A stretch of 64,000 nucleotides of DNA. Origin: Sclerodactyla briareus. Its lineage: Eukaryota > Echinodermata > Holothuroidea > Dendrochirotida > Sclerodactylidae. The stretch covers positions 62,001 through 126,000 of the forward strand of contig JAODTK010003899.1 in the NCBI GenBank assembly GCA_026419785.1, given 5' to 3'. Positions 12,401 through 25,165 of the stretch are shown here, in pieces. A model generated the notes under the pieces. It made no database searches and had not been told where the DNA came from. It saw only the letters and a program-made list of their open reading frames with translations. Made by a program: the position numbers and the translations under genes. Position 1 is the first letter of the stretch. Each line of letters begins with the position of its first letter.

Positions 12401-15125
12401 AGCTTTTTGCTATTGAACCGAAAAAACAATGGGTACCCCAGTATTCCACCTATCTTCAGGTGCACAAAGTTTGTGGACTTGTTATTTGATTTGGGTAATG
12501 CTCGTCCCAATTACTCGAAATACTCGGGGGGGGGGGGGGGTATGTGGGCTCTGTACGGGATAATTTCAAGAATATTGAAATTGAAATTAGCGCCCATATT
12601 GAATGGAAACGTCGCCTTCTTGAATTTTGGGGGGTAAACTGATTGTTATGTGTTTACATTGTATATGTGACCACGTTATTGGAGTCTCAGAGAATCGTAC
12701 ATTCAGGATACTTTGCCTTCCATTCGGGGAGAATAAAGTGGTGGGACGCACTGGCAAACCTGCCTCGATCTTGCGCACTGTAACAGTTACGCGTGTAAAA
12801 TCTCAGGCCCCACTTGAATATGTGGTTGAACTACGAAGTTTTCATTGCCCACTAAGATGAATGATATGTCGAACGCTGTGCACAGACCCTGGACAATTTC
12901 CACTCAGTGTTACAGCGGCCAATAATTAATCTATTCATCCATTCATCATCCCAACCATCTATTGGTCTGTCTGTCTATTACTCTGTCTACCTATCTATCT
13001 TCTAGTCTGGAACTTTTGCCTTTTTGGGCTGTCCAAATGTTTCATTCCTTGATGTTTTTGACCAAAATCGACACAATGTTTATTGGCCATGGAACATAAA
13101 GCGGCAAAATGGGCCCCCCCCCCCCCCCCCATTAATGTGGAAATCAGCAACATGCTTCTCTTACAGATTACTTTGGATTACCTGTAAGTCCTGTCAGTGA
13201 ATAAAACGACTCGTAGTGACCACTACGGGGTGTTCATTGAAACTAAAGAAGATAAAACTTGCTCTCAAAAAAACTTACTGGCTGCTGCTTCTTATTATCG
13301 TTCTTCTCGTGTCTCTAAGAACTTATACCTGAAACCGAAAACAATAGGCTTCTTTCCTCTTTATATTAAACCCACCACCTAACTCACTGATACAAGCTTG
13401 CATTTGTTAGATGGTTGCGCAACAGTGCGCGCACACTGGTATACGCCCAATTGGGACTGTAAAAGTTCCGCTTGACGCCGGCATGGACTCAAAAGTTGTG
13501 AGAGTCCACAATTGTTGAATTACGAAATGCAATTTCAACTTGTTTTAAAGGGCATCTTCTGTGAGGGGCGTCAAGAGTATTGTGTTGCTAAGTCGTTACA
13601 TTTGCCATAAGACCCTTGAACCACATTTCGTAAGTTAAAAGTGGGTTGGCTAATCGATAGGAAGACATACAGCGTCGAAGAAACTAGCTATGCCATCTTA
13701 CGCGCATACCGCTCGATTCCAACCTGCGTGAAAAATTGATTTGGGGAAGACCAGGATCCGGCTATTCGATGCTTATCTCTCGAGTGTTTTCCCCTATACA
13801 ACACGAACCAGGGAAACGCTTTGGTTCCCTTCAGACCCATTTCAGGTTCAATTTGGCTCAGTTGTTTTTAGAAAGCCAAGTCTCTGTTTATTCTTACCCA
13901 TTCATAAATATTAAAAAAAATTAGCAGAACGCGGAAAATAGCCTAACAGGAATTTGATCATTATATTCAATTCTCCCAAAAACTGCTCAATTAACAAACG
14001 ATGTCAGAATATACACACGGTCGCTTAGCGTGCTGCAAACAATTGAAAAATTCATATCCGCAGATTCGCCTACGTTTCTCGTGAGGTGGTCTGTTAGAGA
14101 TGTTTTCAGCCACGTGTGGTAAGTGACCATCCACCTGTTTCTAGTGGTCCCCGCACTAACCTAGAGTTTCCTGGTTGGGGGGGGGAAAAAAAAAGACAGA
14201 TCTGACCTAACCTACGCCTCCCATGATTGAACTAAACCAACAACTGAAGCCTTAAATATAGAACAACTTGTGAACCACGTTCATACTCAGTAAACAACAA
14301 TCAATGTTTCATTGATTCAATTTCAATGTTGTTTAGCAGCCTCTAGTCAGGGCGTCGGGCCATTGGGGCCTGTGCCACCCCCCCTCAAAAAAATCGTCAG
14401 AGGTGTCATACAATTTTCCATACATTTAAATGAAAGGTTTCACGAAATCGAATAGTAGACTATAATATCAATTGTACTTGTAATCGTTGCGATTGCGCAC
14501 ACACACCTCAACTGAAACATATTACGAGATTGTAATGTCATTGCCTTCGAATATGTTCTTCCCAAGCCGCGCGCTCGATTTTGATATCAAATCTTGGCTA
14601 CGTGGGCCACCACTGACCGACCTGAGTCATTATACAGTCAATATCTGCCAGCCGCGAAAAATGCGAGCTAATGCATCAAAATTGCGTACCCCGTAAATTA
14701 AACGTTGGATTCCCCTGAATGTAATTGTTTTTTTGGATTCATGAAAATAATGTTCAAACATACACAAACAACCTCCTCGGGCTGTTTTTCCCAAATGCGA
14801 TCCGCGGCCATTCGGCCCTCCAGATGATGCAATCCGGCAGCACCATTAATACCAATTAGGAAAAAATATGTGAGGGTTTTCAAAAAACAAGAAAAGGTAC
14901 GAATTATTGACGAACGCTCATGAATATTGGAAAACGGCGATGCATGTAGCAAATGTCACTACATAAAATATCAAAGTCACTTTAAGTCAATTAATATTGT
15001 GGACCACTATATTTTTCCGGCTATAAAGAATATTTTTGTTTGATGTTAATGTCTCATCTATAACTAACATTTGGTCCGAGTCACAACTATCCTTCTTTAA
15101 TTTTGTGCTACGCGTTTGACGATCA
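12401..15125. other. gene-free stretch with homopolymer runs
   Basis: No gene is supported. It holds a G run at 12526-12540, a tetranucleotide CTAT/CTGT stretch near 12930-13005, and a C run at 13114-13130. Short frames on both strands show no domain. Confidence 0.35.
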
Positions 15126-15129
15126 TTTA

Positions 15130-15790
15130 TTTATTTATTTTTTCAAATAGAATGGCATTGACCCTCACATTTGGCCATCTGTAAAAACCTTACTTTAATC
15201 GATTTGTAACGCTGCGCGAAAACCAATGTGCCGCTCCGCAATCATGGGGCAGAAATCGCAATGGACATAGAGGAGATAGAGAGAATAGCCAAGGTGAAAT
15301 CATTCTAAAATTCGTAAAGTTAACTTTCCCTTATTTTATTGAATGGCCACTTGAAATCACCATTCGGCATCTAATACTGACTAATTCAAAAAAACTGCTA
15401 CGCTGGCGCGACACCATAGTGCCGGCCAGCTTCGCTTGTATCCTTGAAATCCGCAAGAACTTGGAGTGGCTAAGGTGTTTCAGCGTCAGTTTATTTTGGA
15501 AATATCCCATGAAAATAGCCATCGAGATCACCATTTGGCATTTGAGAAGACCTACTTCGAAAATTTCGCTACGCTCGCGGTTACACATGGTGCCAGCTTC
15601 GATTGGATATATAAAGCCGCTTGCACCTACGGTGGTCCTAAAACTAATTTATTTCTTTTGCAAAGTTTATTTTCATTTATCAATGAAAATGGCCTCTGGG
15701 GCTCACCTTGCATATGAGAAGACCTTCTTTGACGTTTTTCGCTAACCAATGGTGCCGCCCCTCTGCTTTCAATGCGTGCCATTTGGCAAC
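15130..15790 (+). repeat. tandem array of about 170-bp units, four diverged copies
   Basis: A shared landmark of the form 'CGCTacGCt.gcG...CCAtaGTGCCg...GC' occurs near 15206, 15398, 15568 and 15736. The last three are 170 and 168 bp apart; the first interval is about 190 bp. Before each landmark is a 'CATTtGGCATtTgA' type phrase (near 15168, 15361, 15534, 15711). Open frames of 80-108 codons across the array are consequences of the periodic sequence and match no known protein. Confidence 0.6.
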
Positions 15791-18700
15791 GGAGAACACT
15801 TCAAGCCCGGCTATCAATGGGTCGCGCAGCTTAGCTTAGATAGATCACGACATGAAGTCAGTGGTACAAAAATTCATTTCACATATTTTCTGGCCTCTGG
15901 AACCCATCATGTGAACCCCTGGTAAATCGTCTGTGATGCATGAACTAAGAGGTGTAAAGAAGTGAATTGTAGCCAGGTACCTATCAACTGCGACATTTAG
16001 GGTGTGAACGAAGTTAATTGTAGCCAGAAGCCTATCAACTTAATATTTTTCGAGAATATTTCCCGGAATAAAAAAGTTGGAAGTTTTGGTAATTTCAGGG
16101 GTGTTGCTTTTACTTCCATACGGAAAGTGGGTGTCTTTTCATGCTATCTGACGAACATTTGATGTTTGTTGCGCGCCACCAACGCGTGGTGGCGCTCGGC
16201 TTAAATAGTGATCACCTGCTGATGGGCCCCAACAAATTTATTTTTGCACGACGCCCTGCTCTAGTGATGAAGAAGAAAAAATGTTTAGAATTGTCCTGAA
16301 TTCTTTAGCGAAAATGCGTTTGGAGTAGTTGTGGTGGTGAGAAGAGAAACGTCCATCAACATTTCTTATTTCCCTTTTACGCCATAATAGTCTGCTTGAA
16401 TCAACACAATTGAGTCCACTAATTCATCTGTATCAGACCAGAACATATTTGCATAAGTTAGGTTTAATGATTGCCTTTCCACCAGTTCATTTCATCGCGA
16501 CATATTTTTCGGAATAACTTTATATCGTCAAATGGTTCAATGTGACCTCGGCCCCCAATATACATTTATTTTACTCATGGACTTGACAATATTTGATCAT
16601 CGCCATGCATGACTCTTTTAACACTGATTTTCACACGTAACTAGGGGGGGGGAGGGGAGGAAAGGAAATTGGGTCATGACATCCCCTCCCCATTCCGAAC
16701 AAATAGCCGATATGATAGTTCGCCTTGTAAGTGGAGTGCTCTTATGATTTGTCTACTCCGGAGATGCAATCCCCCGTTGGTCGATAGCTTATGGGCCGAC
16801 TTTGGACAAGTAGGACACGTTTTACAACTGATCGGTGTATTACCAACTAGCTACATCATCTCCCCTGTCACTGTTACGCGTGAGAGGGTGAGTGCAACTG
16901 AAGCAAACATCTGCATCTCGTCATTCACCGACGTCTTTCTCAACAGGGATGGTAAGCCTAATCCAGTTAGTCGTTCGTTTTATTAAATATCGCAAATGTC
17001 TTTCTCTCAACACAACTTCATTCGTCTGTGCTATAGGTCGGAACGACTTCATCGAGGGATACAGCTCCCAGGAGAATCTCCTCGAAAAAAAAACTTGGAA
17101 AAAAATCCCCGGTATTTCCCCAAAGAACTTCCGGCAGTACTTCATGTACTTTGGGGCATGTAGATACATAATGTCTGGTTCGGAATTGTTCGAGAACCCC
17201 TAGTGAATGTAAAATTACGTTATTTATATGTATCTGTGGAGAGATAACTTCAGCCTAAAGATAATGTTCTTTATATAATGTTTTTCTCATTCAGAGGGAC
17301 ACTTGACATAAGTTCAAAAGTCACAAGGTTCGTTATTTATTATCAAAAATATGCATTCCATTGAAATTCGAGAATATCGTTCGTCCTGCGTTTTCATCCC
17401 ATATACAACGTATGTCTTATGAAGCTGCGGGGGGATGCGGCACAATGCCTCCAGTGCCTGCGCATGAGGTTTGCATGCGTGTGATGGGGTTGGGGCCAAA
17501 AATCAATCGTGATGAGAAAATTTATGGAAGGAGGTCAGTGATGTCCAGAAAACGGGGGATCGGGTGCCTCTATTTGTGCGTGATGTCTCCACGACTGGAG
17601 AGAGGGTTGTAACTAACTGTTTGTTGCTTGCTTGAAATGGGTCGATAAACACTATTTCACACCTCTATACAAACACTGAGAATAGATCAGGATTCAAGGC
17701 TCTAGAAATTACAATTCCTGATTTAAAAAAAAAATCTGCCGATTGAGCTATTCCATCGCCCGAGGCGACAAAAGGGAAAACTTTAATGTTCTCAACTCAA
17801 CTCAACTTCCACCACTTTCTTCGTTATGTCAGGCACCGACTCGTCCAATGGAAGTATCGTACGATATCTTCCGCACTAGGAGTGAACAACGAAGAAAGTT
17901 GAAATTATTTTCAGCAGACGTCCGATAAAATTATTGTTAAATCGTATCGTTTCGCACAGTGGGAACATCCCATTAGAAATAACACTTTCACTCGAACGTC
18001 CATGAAATTATCGATCGTATCGAATCGCACTATTGGGAACTAGCCCTTTATTCAGCAAAGAAACCTATGTATGCTTTCATGTTGACGTGTGTACGTGTGC
18101 GTGCGTACTTGCGCTCGCGTGTGTGTGGTATGTGACGCTAATTATATAGGTTTGCTTGAGACGCTGTTAGTCAACATGGGATAGTTAGATCGAACCTTAA
18201 TCCAGTATGTAGGTCACTCATGGTGACAAGGCTTACTTGTTAGTCAGTTAGAGCAAAAATCGAAATATTTGAAAAGGCAACACCGTACGGTTATCTCATT
18301 GTCATGGTCCAACATGACTAGGGTTAATATTTTTTTAAGATAGATAGTGCCAATGACATATTGGCATGTTGCATTTAAGACAGGGGTGGAGAATCACTGT
18401 AGAGAAAAAGTGCATGAAAACAGACTTGCCATCAAAGACCATGGTCACTTGTGGACAAGAAACTGCAGATATGTGTTCCTGCTACACTTTTCGGTGACAG
18501 TTTTTTCCAAGCGTTTGGTTCATTCTTAGGACATTGTGCAGTAAACTTTTCCGATAAAATCGTGGCAGTGCTTGGCTAGTGTTTGAATTTTAGAACCGGG
18601 TATACACCATAGAGGGGGAAAATCAAGAAAACCCCCATGCAATGAAGGGTCATTCGATGCCATTTACGAGTGAAAACCTTCCGAATGGACATTGTTCCTG

Positions 18701-21700
18701 AGACAACACAGTGACAGTTCCTGACCGTGATTTCAAAATTCGGAAACGTGGAACACGCGAGAGGAATCATTTCCATGAAATAGGAGGAAAAAGAGAAAGG
18801 GGAGGGCAAACGGAATGGAATGATCTTGTCGGGGTCCCTGAGATTTAGTCATTCCATTTAGCTAACGGAAAACCCTGCACCGATTCATTTCAATCAAAAT
18901 ACGGAAATGAACGGGTAGGCTCAGCCTGAGAGGCGGTCACGATCATTCAGGCCTTGCGTCCTAACCGGTAGCAGCCCTCCATCTCAACTTCAGATACCAT
19001 TCACCTGCTTTTCGTACACGATCCAGGTATCAGGCGCGAGTTCCTTTTTCGCCTAGGTCGATCTCGCTGTTTTTTGTTTGTACTGTTCACTTTGTGTCAA
19101 TGTCCCGCGTGGTAAACGGGTTCAGCATAAGATTCATATGCCATTGACCTATCGGTGGATCTGGAATTGCGTTGCTGCAAGTCGCTCTGATTCCCGTCTC
19201 CGCAGAGAACTCGAATGCTCTTCTATTACCACGATAAACATTTTGCGAGCCTTATGAGTTACGACAGCTGATTTTGGTGCTCCGCTGTTTGCACAGCCTG
19301 CCAGACTGTTGCCAATTTCGAGTTCCCTTCGAGGAATTACAATGATGTACGGCATCAGGTGTTCCCCTTCCAAAAACATAGACCCTATTCAGGTTATTGC
19401 TCTCTCGTTATGGCCAGATTAGGGAGGGGAATTAGCCGATAGCATTCTGTACCCATTATGCCCTTATCTAAAAGAACGCATTAATTCAGTTGAGCAACTT
19501 GTGTACATTTGCTTTAATTTGGCTGTAGCCTAATTTCTTATTCTCTTCTGCCAAATATCCACTGTGAGTTGCTGTTATTGAATTTCATCCAGTGACAGTA
19601 TGTTTAGTAGAAACATGTCCGCTAACTTAATAGTCAGGTAATAGAAGTGTGTCCCCTTCAAATGTAAGAGTTTAGTTTTTCCATTTCAAGAGGAATATGG
19701 TCAAGGCTGGCATTCCACTATATCTGTTATTTTGGTATTTCGGTAGAAAACGGGGGCCAGTTAGGTCCCAACAAAAATCGCTTATTTCTGGCCTTTTATA
19801 ACGTATCAATGACTTTGAGTTAGCTGATAGTGGGTTGAATAATAATTCGTCAATTATTATCAGTGTCGACCACCGTAGAACTTGTCCGTCTATATTTCCC
19901 CAAAACACAATTGAAGCTACCCTGGTGGTCTGACTCTAGCCCTATAATCTTGCACGATAGTGAGTAAATACGTGTTTAAGTATTGAACGGAGAAAATAAA
20001 TACCCTCGAAGAAATTCATGTGTCATTCATGCCCAGCTAGTTGGAGAGAAATCCTTTAAATTGGACTTCATAGTTTTTCCCCCCCCATGACTGTAACATC
20101 ATTATTTGATTCGTGGGAAAATAGCCTTTCCAGGTTCCGTGTGTGAGCATCCTAATTTGCTGATTCATATTCATACAGTACCAGTGCAATAACAAAGTAC
20201 CGGAACCTATTTAAGCTACGAAGTAAGCGAACATACTTCAAACCGTTCTTCTCTTAGCCTTTGCTTCTAACTTTTCTCTGTTACTTTTCAAGGTGTTCTT
20301 CTCCAAACTCTTCAGTATTTATTTTGCTCGTCAGGCACCCAATATGAATTTAACGTTCACGAGGCAACTCGGGCACCTATGCCTTGCTAGGGGTGGGTGT
20401 GGACGTACTGCTGTTCACCTGTTCAAGTGATGTAACAATTAATGAGAAAATCAACCTGATTGGATTCTTGCAACTACCACACCCCTCCCCCCCCCCCCCC
20501 ACATCATCAATGCTCAGTCAAGATGCAGTGTAGTAGGAAGGAAATTTTTTTTGGGACTTTTTATATCTTGTCACATTCTGTAACCTTTGAGTGCATTTCC
20601 AGTCGCCATATATCTTGAAGGAAACATAACGAATTTGGCGAAAATTATGTGTCCTCTTCAAATCTACAATGTTCGCAATTTTCGCTGAATGCCAGGAAAA
20701 AATTGTATTTGTTACTTTCTGTCCTTGTAGAACGTTTATGCATTAAACGGCATCGTTTTGTAATCACCAAACATCATTGACCAACATGGGGAAGTCGACA
20801 AAATGAATTTTTTTACCCCAAAATGAACTACACAAACCCAACATACATACTACATACCTATCATACATCATAGCATACATACATACACTAAGGACACCTT
20901 GCGAGTGCTCCTCTTGCAACCATGTGTACCCCACCAAGGGGTACTCCTAAGTGGGATATAACCACCACAATGTTTTCCATGGCAAGCATTGATATGGTAC
21001 TAGCCAACTATGATAAAGGTAATCTGGCCCTCCGGGACTGAAGGGATGAAAACTGTCATTTCATCAAAGGTAATTCAAGGTCCATAAAGGCAGAATCTGT
21101 TTGAATAGCGTTTTCATCTCACTATCCTCCGATGAATTTCTCTAGTTGGCAATACTAACCTAACCTTAATTCCTAACCTTATATCCAAACCATACAAAAT
21201 ATGAATAGCTAAACACTTACAATTCCCACCGGCGCCAGTCGAATACCTCCCTAATCAGTGCGAATAGCTCCAGGGTGAGAAAAAAAGAAAATGAAATGAG
21301 CGCGGGGGCAATAAATACAATACTCTGCATAAATTTGCCATTAGACTGAATTTGTTCCGTCTCTTATGTTTACTTGATTTTTCTCTAGTGTATATATGAG
21401 TGAATACAAAGCGCTCACTGCAGACCCGTCATCAATACTAACCACACTTCAGAGGCAAAATATAACACTTAAGTGGGTAACTTCGAACATCATCTTTGGA
21501 CCCTAGTACGTCCTTATCTGTGTAATTAGCTCCTTTCCGTGGCTCTCGTGAATCGATGCAATTTTTCTGTCATTGACATATGCTTATTTTTAAGTCAAGA
21601 ACGCGTGTTCCACATCGGCGTTTTTCAGTATTATTATGGATTGCCTATTGGCAATTTGTTGTTGTCAGGCGCTATCACCCTTACTGCCCTAGAAATATTT

Positions 21701-21725
21701 CCGTACCGGATTGATATGGGGAGGT
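15791..21725. other. long gene-free stretch, unassigned
   Basis: About 5.9 kb lacks recognisable coding sequence, RNA genes or complete transposons. Variants of the dispersed 20-nt core occur near 15825 and at 16191-16210. A G/A run lies at 16645-16660, a GT-rich run near 18085-18128, a C run at 20487-20500 and an ATAC microsatellite near 20840-20890. Frames at 16669-17203 (about 105 codons) show no domain I can name. Confidence 0.35.
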
Positions 21726-21729
21726 AGTT

Positions 21730-21835
21730 GAAACAGGGCGAGTCTGAGTCACGAGCATGAGTCCGAGTCCTAGTGCCCAGTGTGAGTCCGTGTCCGAGTC
21801 CCAAGCAGAGTCCGAGTCCCTGGATTCACGTAGTC
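21730..21835 (+). repeat. GAGTCC-rich minisatellite-like repeat
   Basis: GAGTCC/GAGTCT/GAGTCA hexamers recur many times within about 100 bp, in irregular spacing. The same hexamers dominate 23315-23395 and recur near 24220. Confidence 0.6.
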
Positions 21836-23155
21836 ACCAAAACATCCACTGTACGCTCACGCCAACGAGAGGTCCGAAAGCTGTGTAACTGTTGGGTCTG
21901 GATTGATAGAAGCTCCTTAGTTCCTTTAAAACTCGTTTAGAGTTTCACTGTTAACAGCCTGCGATGGTAAACAAGCTAACTTGTTACAACATGGCTGAAT
22001 AATCTTTCTGGAGTTCCTATTTTTTTTTTTTTGTACCACGTTTTGTTCCCCGTATGTACTTCTAGAGGTCTTTGAAAGGATGGTTCACCATTCTATACAA
22101 CATTTTGACACGGCTTGCCTTCTCATTTATTCAAGCGGCTCCCGTCAGTTCTTCAAAATAGTCCAGTATAGGCAACAGTTCCTGGTTCACAGTATTCGGA
22201 ATTGCAAAAATCTGGCAGCTTGCCTGTTTAATTTTTTAGGCTTCGGGAAGCAGCTCTACAAGTCTCTGTCTTCTCCGTCCGTTCGTTCGGTTCGTTCGTT
22301 CGTTCGTTTTTCTGTTCGTCAACGTTCACTCATACGTCTAACCGTACATGCGATTCAGGTTAAGTTGTTGGATGAATGAAGTTTGCTACTGGCTAGGCTC
22401 AGTTACATTTATGTTCGCATACTGTGATTAGATTCAAATTAAATCCAATTGAATTACCCCAATTTCCCACTTCTATTGAAGCTCTCTGTGACAGTTTGAG
22501 AGAGAGGTTTGTTACATTACTCCATCCCTCTGCAGCGCTGTGTTAACCTCATCTGTCAGAAGGTTCCAGGTGAAGCTTTGTTCAACAATAAAACCTATTG
22601 TCCAGGGGGAGATGGTTTGTCTGTCAACACATCTCGCTATGGAATGTTGGACGGTAGGGACCCCGGAAGAGAGTGTTTCAAATGTTGGGTTTTGTTTTGT
22701 ACATATAGCTAATATACCGGCCTAAGAATGATTTAGTTGGGTAATTTGTGCTGGGCAATGATAGCAAATATCGGCCGATTGTTAAGTAGACAGGTTCCAA
22801 GCCATTCCAAGTTTAGGACAAATGTCAGTAAGGTCAGTCAATAATTGTTACAAACAATCACATGTGAAGAATTTTGCCGTCTGCAGCAATCAAGACGTTT
22901 CGACTTGCGCTTGTTCAAAGCATTAATGTTCTTTTGGTGGTAGGGATTCTATGATGTAGAGGCATAATTAAGTATTTGATTTACCAAGGTAATTGTAATC
23001 CGGGGTGTTTTAACTTTCTTACGTACAGCCCTTCCAAGAATTTCTACGAATAACACCAAGCACACGCGGGGCCATCTTAACAGTTTGGGATGTGTGGAGA
23101 GCCCATCCAATTTTTCCTGTGAGCAACAATAGAGTCTACCTAACTTTCTTCATTA
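21836..23155. other. gene-free stretch
   Basis: Apart from a T run near 22020 and the GTTC microsatellite, nothing could be assigned. Confidence 0.35.
22282..22322 (+). repeat. GTTC microsatellite
   Basis: Short run of GTTCGTTC-type repeats. A frame of 99 codons across it has no domain. Confidence 0.6.
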
Positions 23156-23400
23156 GTAATGAAATATGTCTGAGAGCCTGTAAAACTCATGCAATGACGG
23201 TATAGGCTGGCAATGAAGAAATTTTACAATTCCTTCAGTTCTATTTCCTCTGAATTACCAGAATGAAAAGGATATGACCGGACTTCATCTCTCTGGACTC
23301 ATGCTGAAAGCCCGAGCCTTAGTCCGAACGGTTAGTCCGAGTTTTGACCGAGTCCTTGAAGGAGGGTCCGAGTCCAATGAGCCTGAATCACGAGTCATGT
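23155..23400 (+). repeat. dispersed repeat, copy 1 (partner at 24.06 kb)
   Basis: Shares ordered blocks with 24064-24240: ATGTCTGAGAGC, TGTAAARCTCA, ATTTTACAATTC, TCTGAATT/TTTGAATT, and GGACTCATGCTG followed by AAGCCCGAGCC. It ends in GAGTCC-rich DNA. Non-coding. Confidence 0.6.
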
Positions 23401-24063
23401 TCTCGTCTGCTCTTGCTTTTGGCGTCGACACCCCATTTTTCTCGCTGAATCCCAAAGTCATCATACTGAGATGTCATGTAATAACGTACATCACTCAAAT
23501 CAATTGTATAGGGCAATAGACTGCACAATGCACTTAGTGCATGATACCACAAGCCACATACGATAAGTAATCAGCTAAAGTCGCGTCCCCCCCGCATTAC
23601 TTCGGTACATTTCAGGAATACTAGCCATATTGATTCTAATCCGATGATGGATTAGGTGATGTGACAGTTACAAGAGCAAGACTGGGCAGTACTGCAACGT
23701 GATTGTCACCAACTGAAATTATCAAAGTATGGGCTGATAAGTACTACCTGGCGTAAATATTACATAGTCAGGCACCACATCCTTTATCAAAAGGATAGAT
23801 AAAGAATCGAGAATAAAATGGAAGAAAAACATAAAGGCCTACATCATATACTGTACAATTACAATTTTTAAGCTGAAATCTCAATGGTTGCCAGTCTTAG
23901 CAATTACATAAGATATATTTTCCGTTATATTCTGGAGGAAAATCTGGTTTGACAAATGGTGAAGGACTCACAAATCAAGTTTCAAAAAACAATCAGAGAA
24001 TCAGAGGATATTCCACTAGAAAATCGCTGAAACCTATGGGTCATATCCCCATTCCTCCAAATG

Positions 24064-24240
24064 ATGAACTATGTCTGAGAGCTTGTAAAGCTCAATGGCT
24101 GTATAGCCTGCATAAAGACATTTTACAATTCTTCCATTTCTATTCCCTTTGAATTGACGAAAATGAAGAAAAATATTGAAATACCATCTCTGGACTCATG
24201 CTGGAAAAGCCCGAGCCCTGAGTCCTTGAAGGAGAGTCTT
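24064..24240 (+). repeat. dispersed repeat, copy 2 (partner at 23.16 kb)
   Basis: Direct, diverged copy of the 23155-23400 segment, in the same orientation and about 900 bp downstream. The GAGTCC-rich end is shorter here. Confidence 0.6.
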
Positions 24241-24880
24241 TCATAATTTTCTTTTTATAATTTTCCAAATCTCCCATCAGTAATAAAACTGTGGATACGG
24301 ACTAAGGAATTTCAATCTACAGACAAAACCACGATAGTCAGCAACATCTACAAACAGTGATTTGTTGTGATCCCTCCTCTATTTCGGCTCATTCCACTCA
24401 ATAAATACACCGGCTCTCTTCGTGGCGATACCCTATTGTACTGCCCAGTAAATTTTACGATTTAGGGGACTCGCTGAGTTGGAGGTGCATTCAATAACCA
24501 AGAATATGTAGGGTGGACCTATGGAGGATGTGTGATTGTGTGATTTACACGTGCATTGATTCCTTCTTCACGTCACTCTACGAATCCTTTACTCTATTTG
24601 TTGTCTTCATTTTTAACCAGTTTGAACCCCCCCCCCCTACCCTCCCCAGAACCGCACAGTTCGGTTGAATGAACGAAAGTGTGAATAATACCTTCTACAG
24701 GGACACATGGCGTACAGCACACAAGAATATGCGCTGTACGGGGCTCAAAAGGCCCGAACATGAGGGGACCCGCCTGTAATATTTTTGTAAGGGGCCGTAG
24801 TGCTATTCAACCCCTCTCAAAAATGATTGGGCGTAACAATGATGAAGATTTGAATTTTTTGCACACCTATATATCTCGGA
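24241..24880. other. gene-free stretch
   Basis: No gene or repeat was assigned. A C run lies at 24627-24636. Confidence 0.35.
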
Positions 24881-24889
24881 CCAGCAGCT

Positions 24890-25165
24890 CACAGGGGCCC
24901 TAGTCATTGCTTGTCATTCTCTTGCCCGACATATATGGTACACAAAAGCTTTGCAGTGGGCACCTACCTCACTCACCGCTCGTGCCTAATTCTTTCCCTG
25001 CGTGCACTCATGGGAGCAGCCACATATCGTACATCACTATACCCAAGGTCCCTATTTGCACCTGGCTGGAGGGCCTGGCTGGGAGTATTCAAAGCACCTT
25101 GCTCAGGAGGGAAGCAGACGCGAACCCACAACCACCCTCCACCTCAGAGATTAATTTTAAGCATG
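24890..25165 (-). mobile_element. possible tRNA-derived SINE
   Basis: Read on the minus strand there is a polymerase III B-box-like sequence, GTGGGTTCGCGTC, near 25111-25123. It is followed by TGAGCAAGGTGCTTTGA, a phrase I associate with the bodies of some invertebrate tRNA-derived SINEs. A matching A box is not clear, so the 5' end is uncertain. No coding content was seen. Confidence 0.4.

Noticed and set aside
13167..13183. 17-nt micro-exon between TTACAG and GTAAGT, followed by a 61-codon frame at 13197-13382
   Set aside because: Splice-like signals this short are expected by chance, and neither piece shows a domain.
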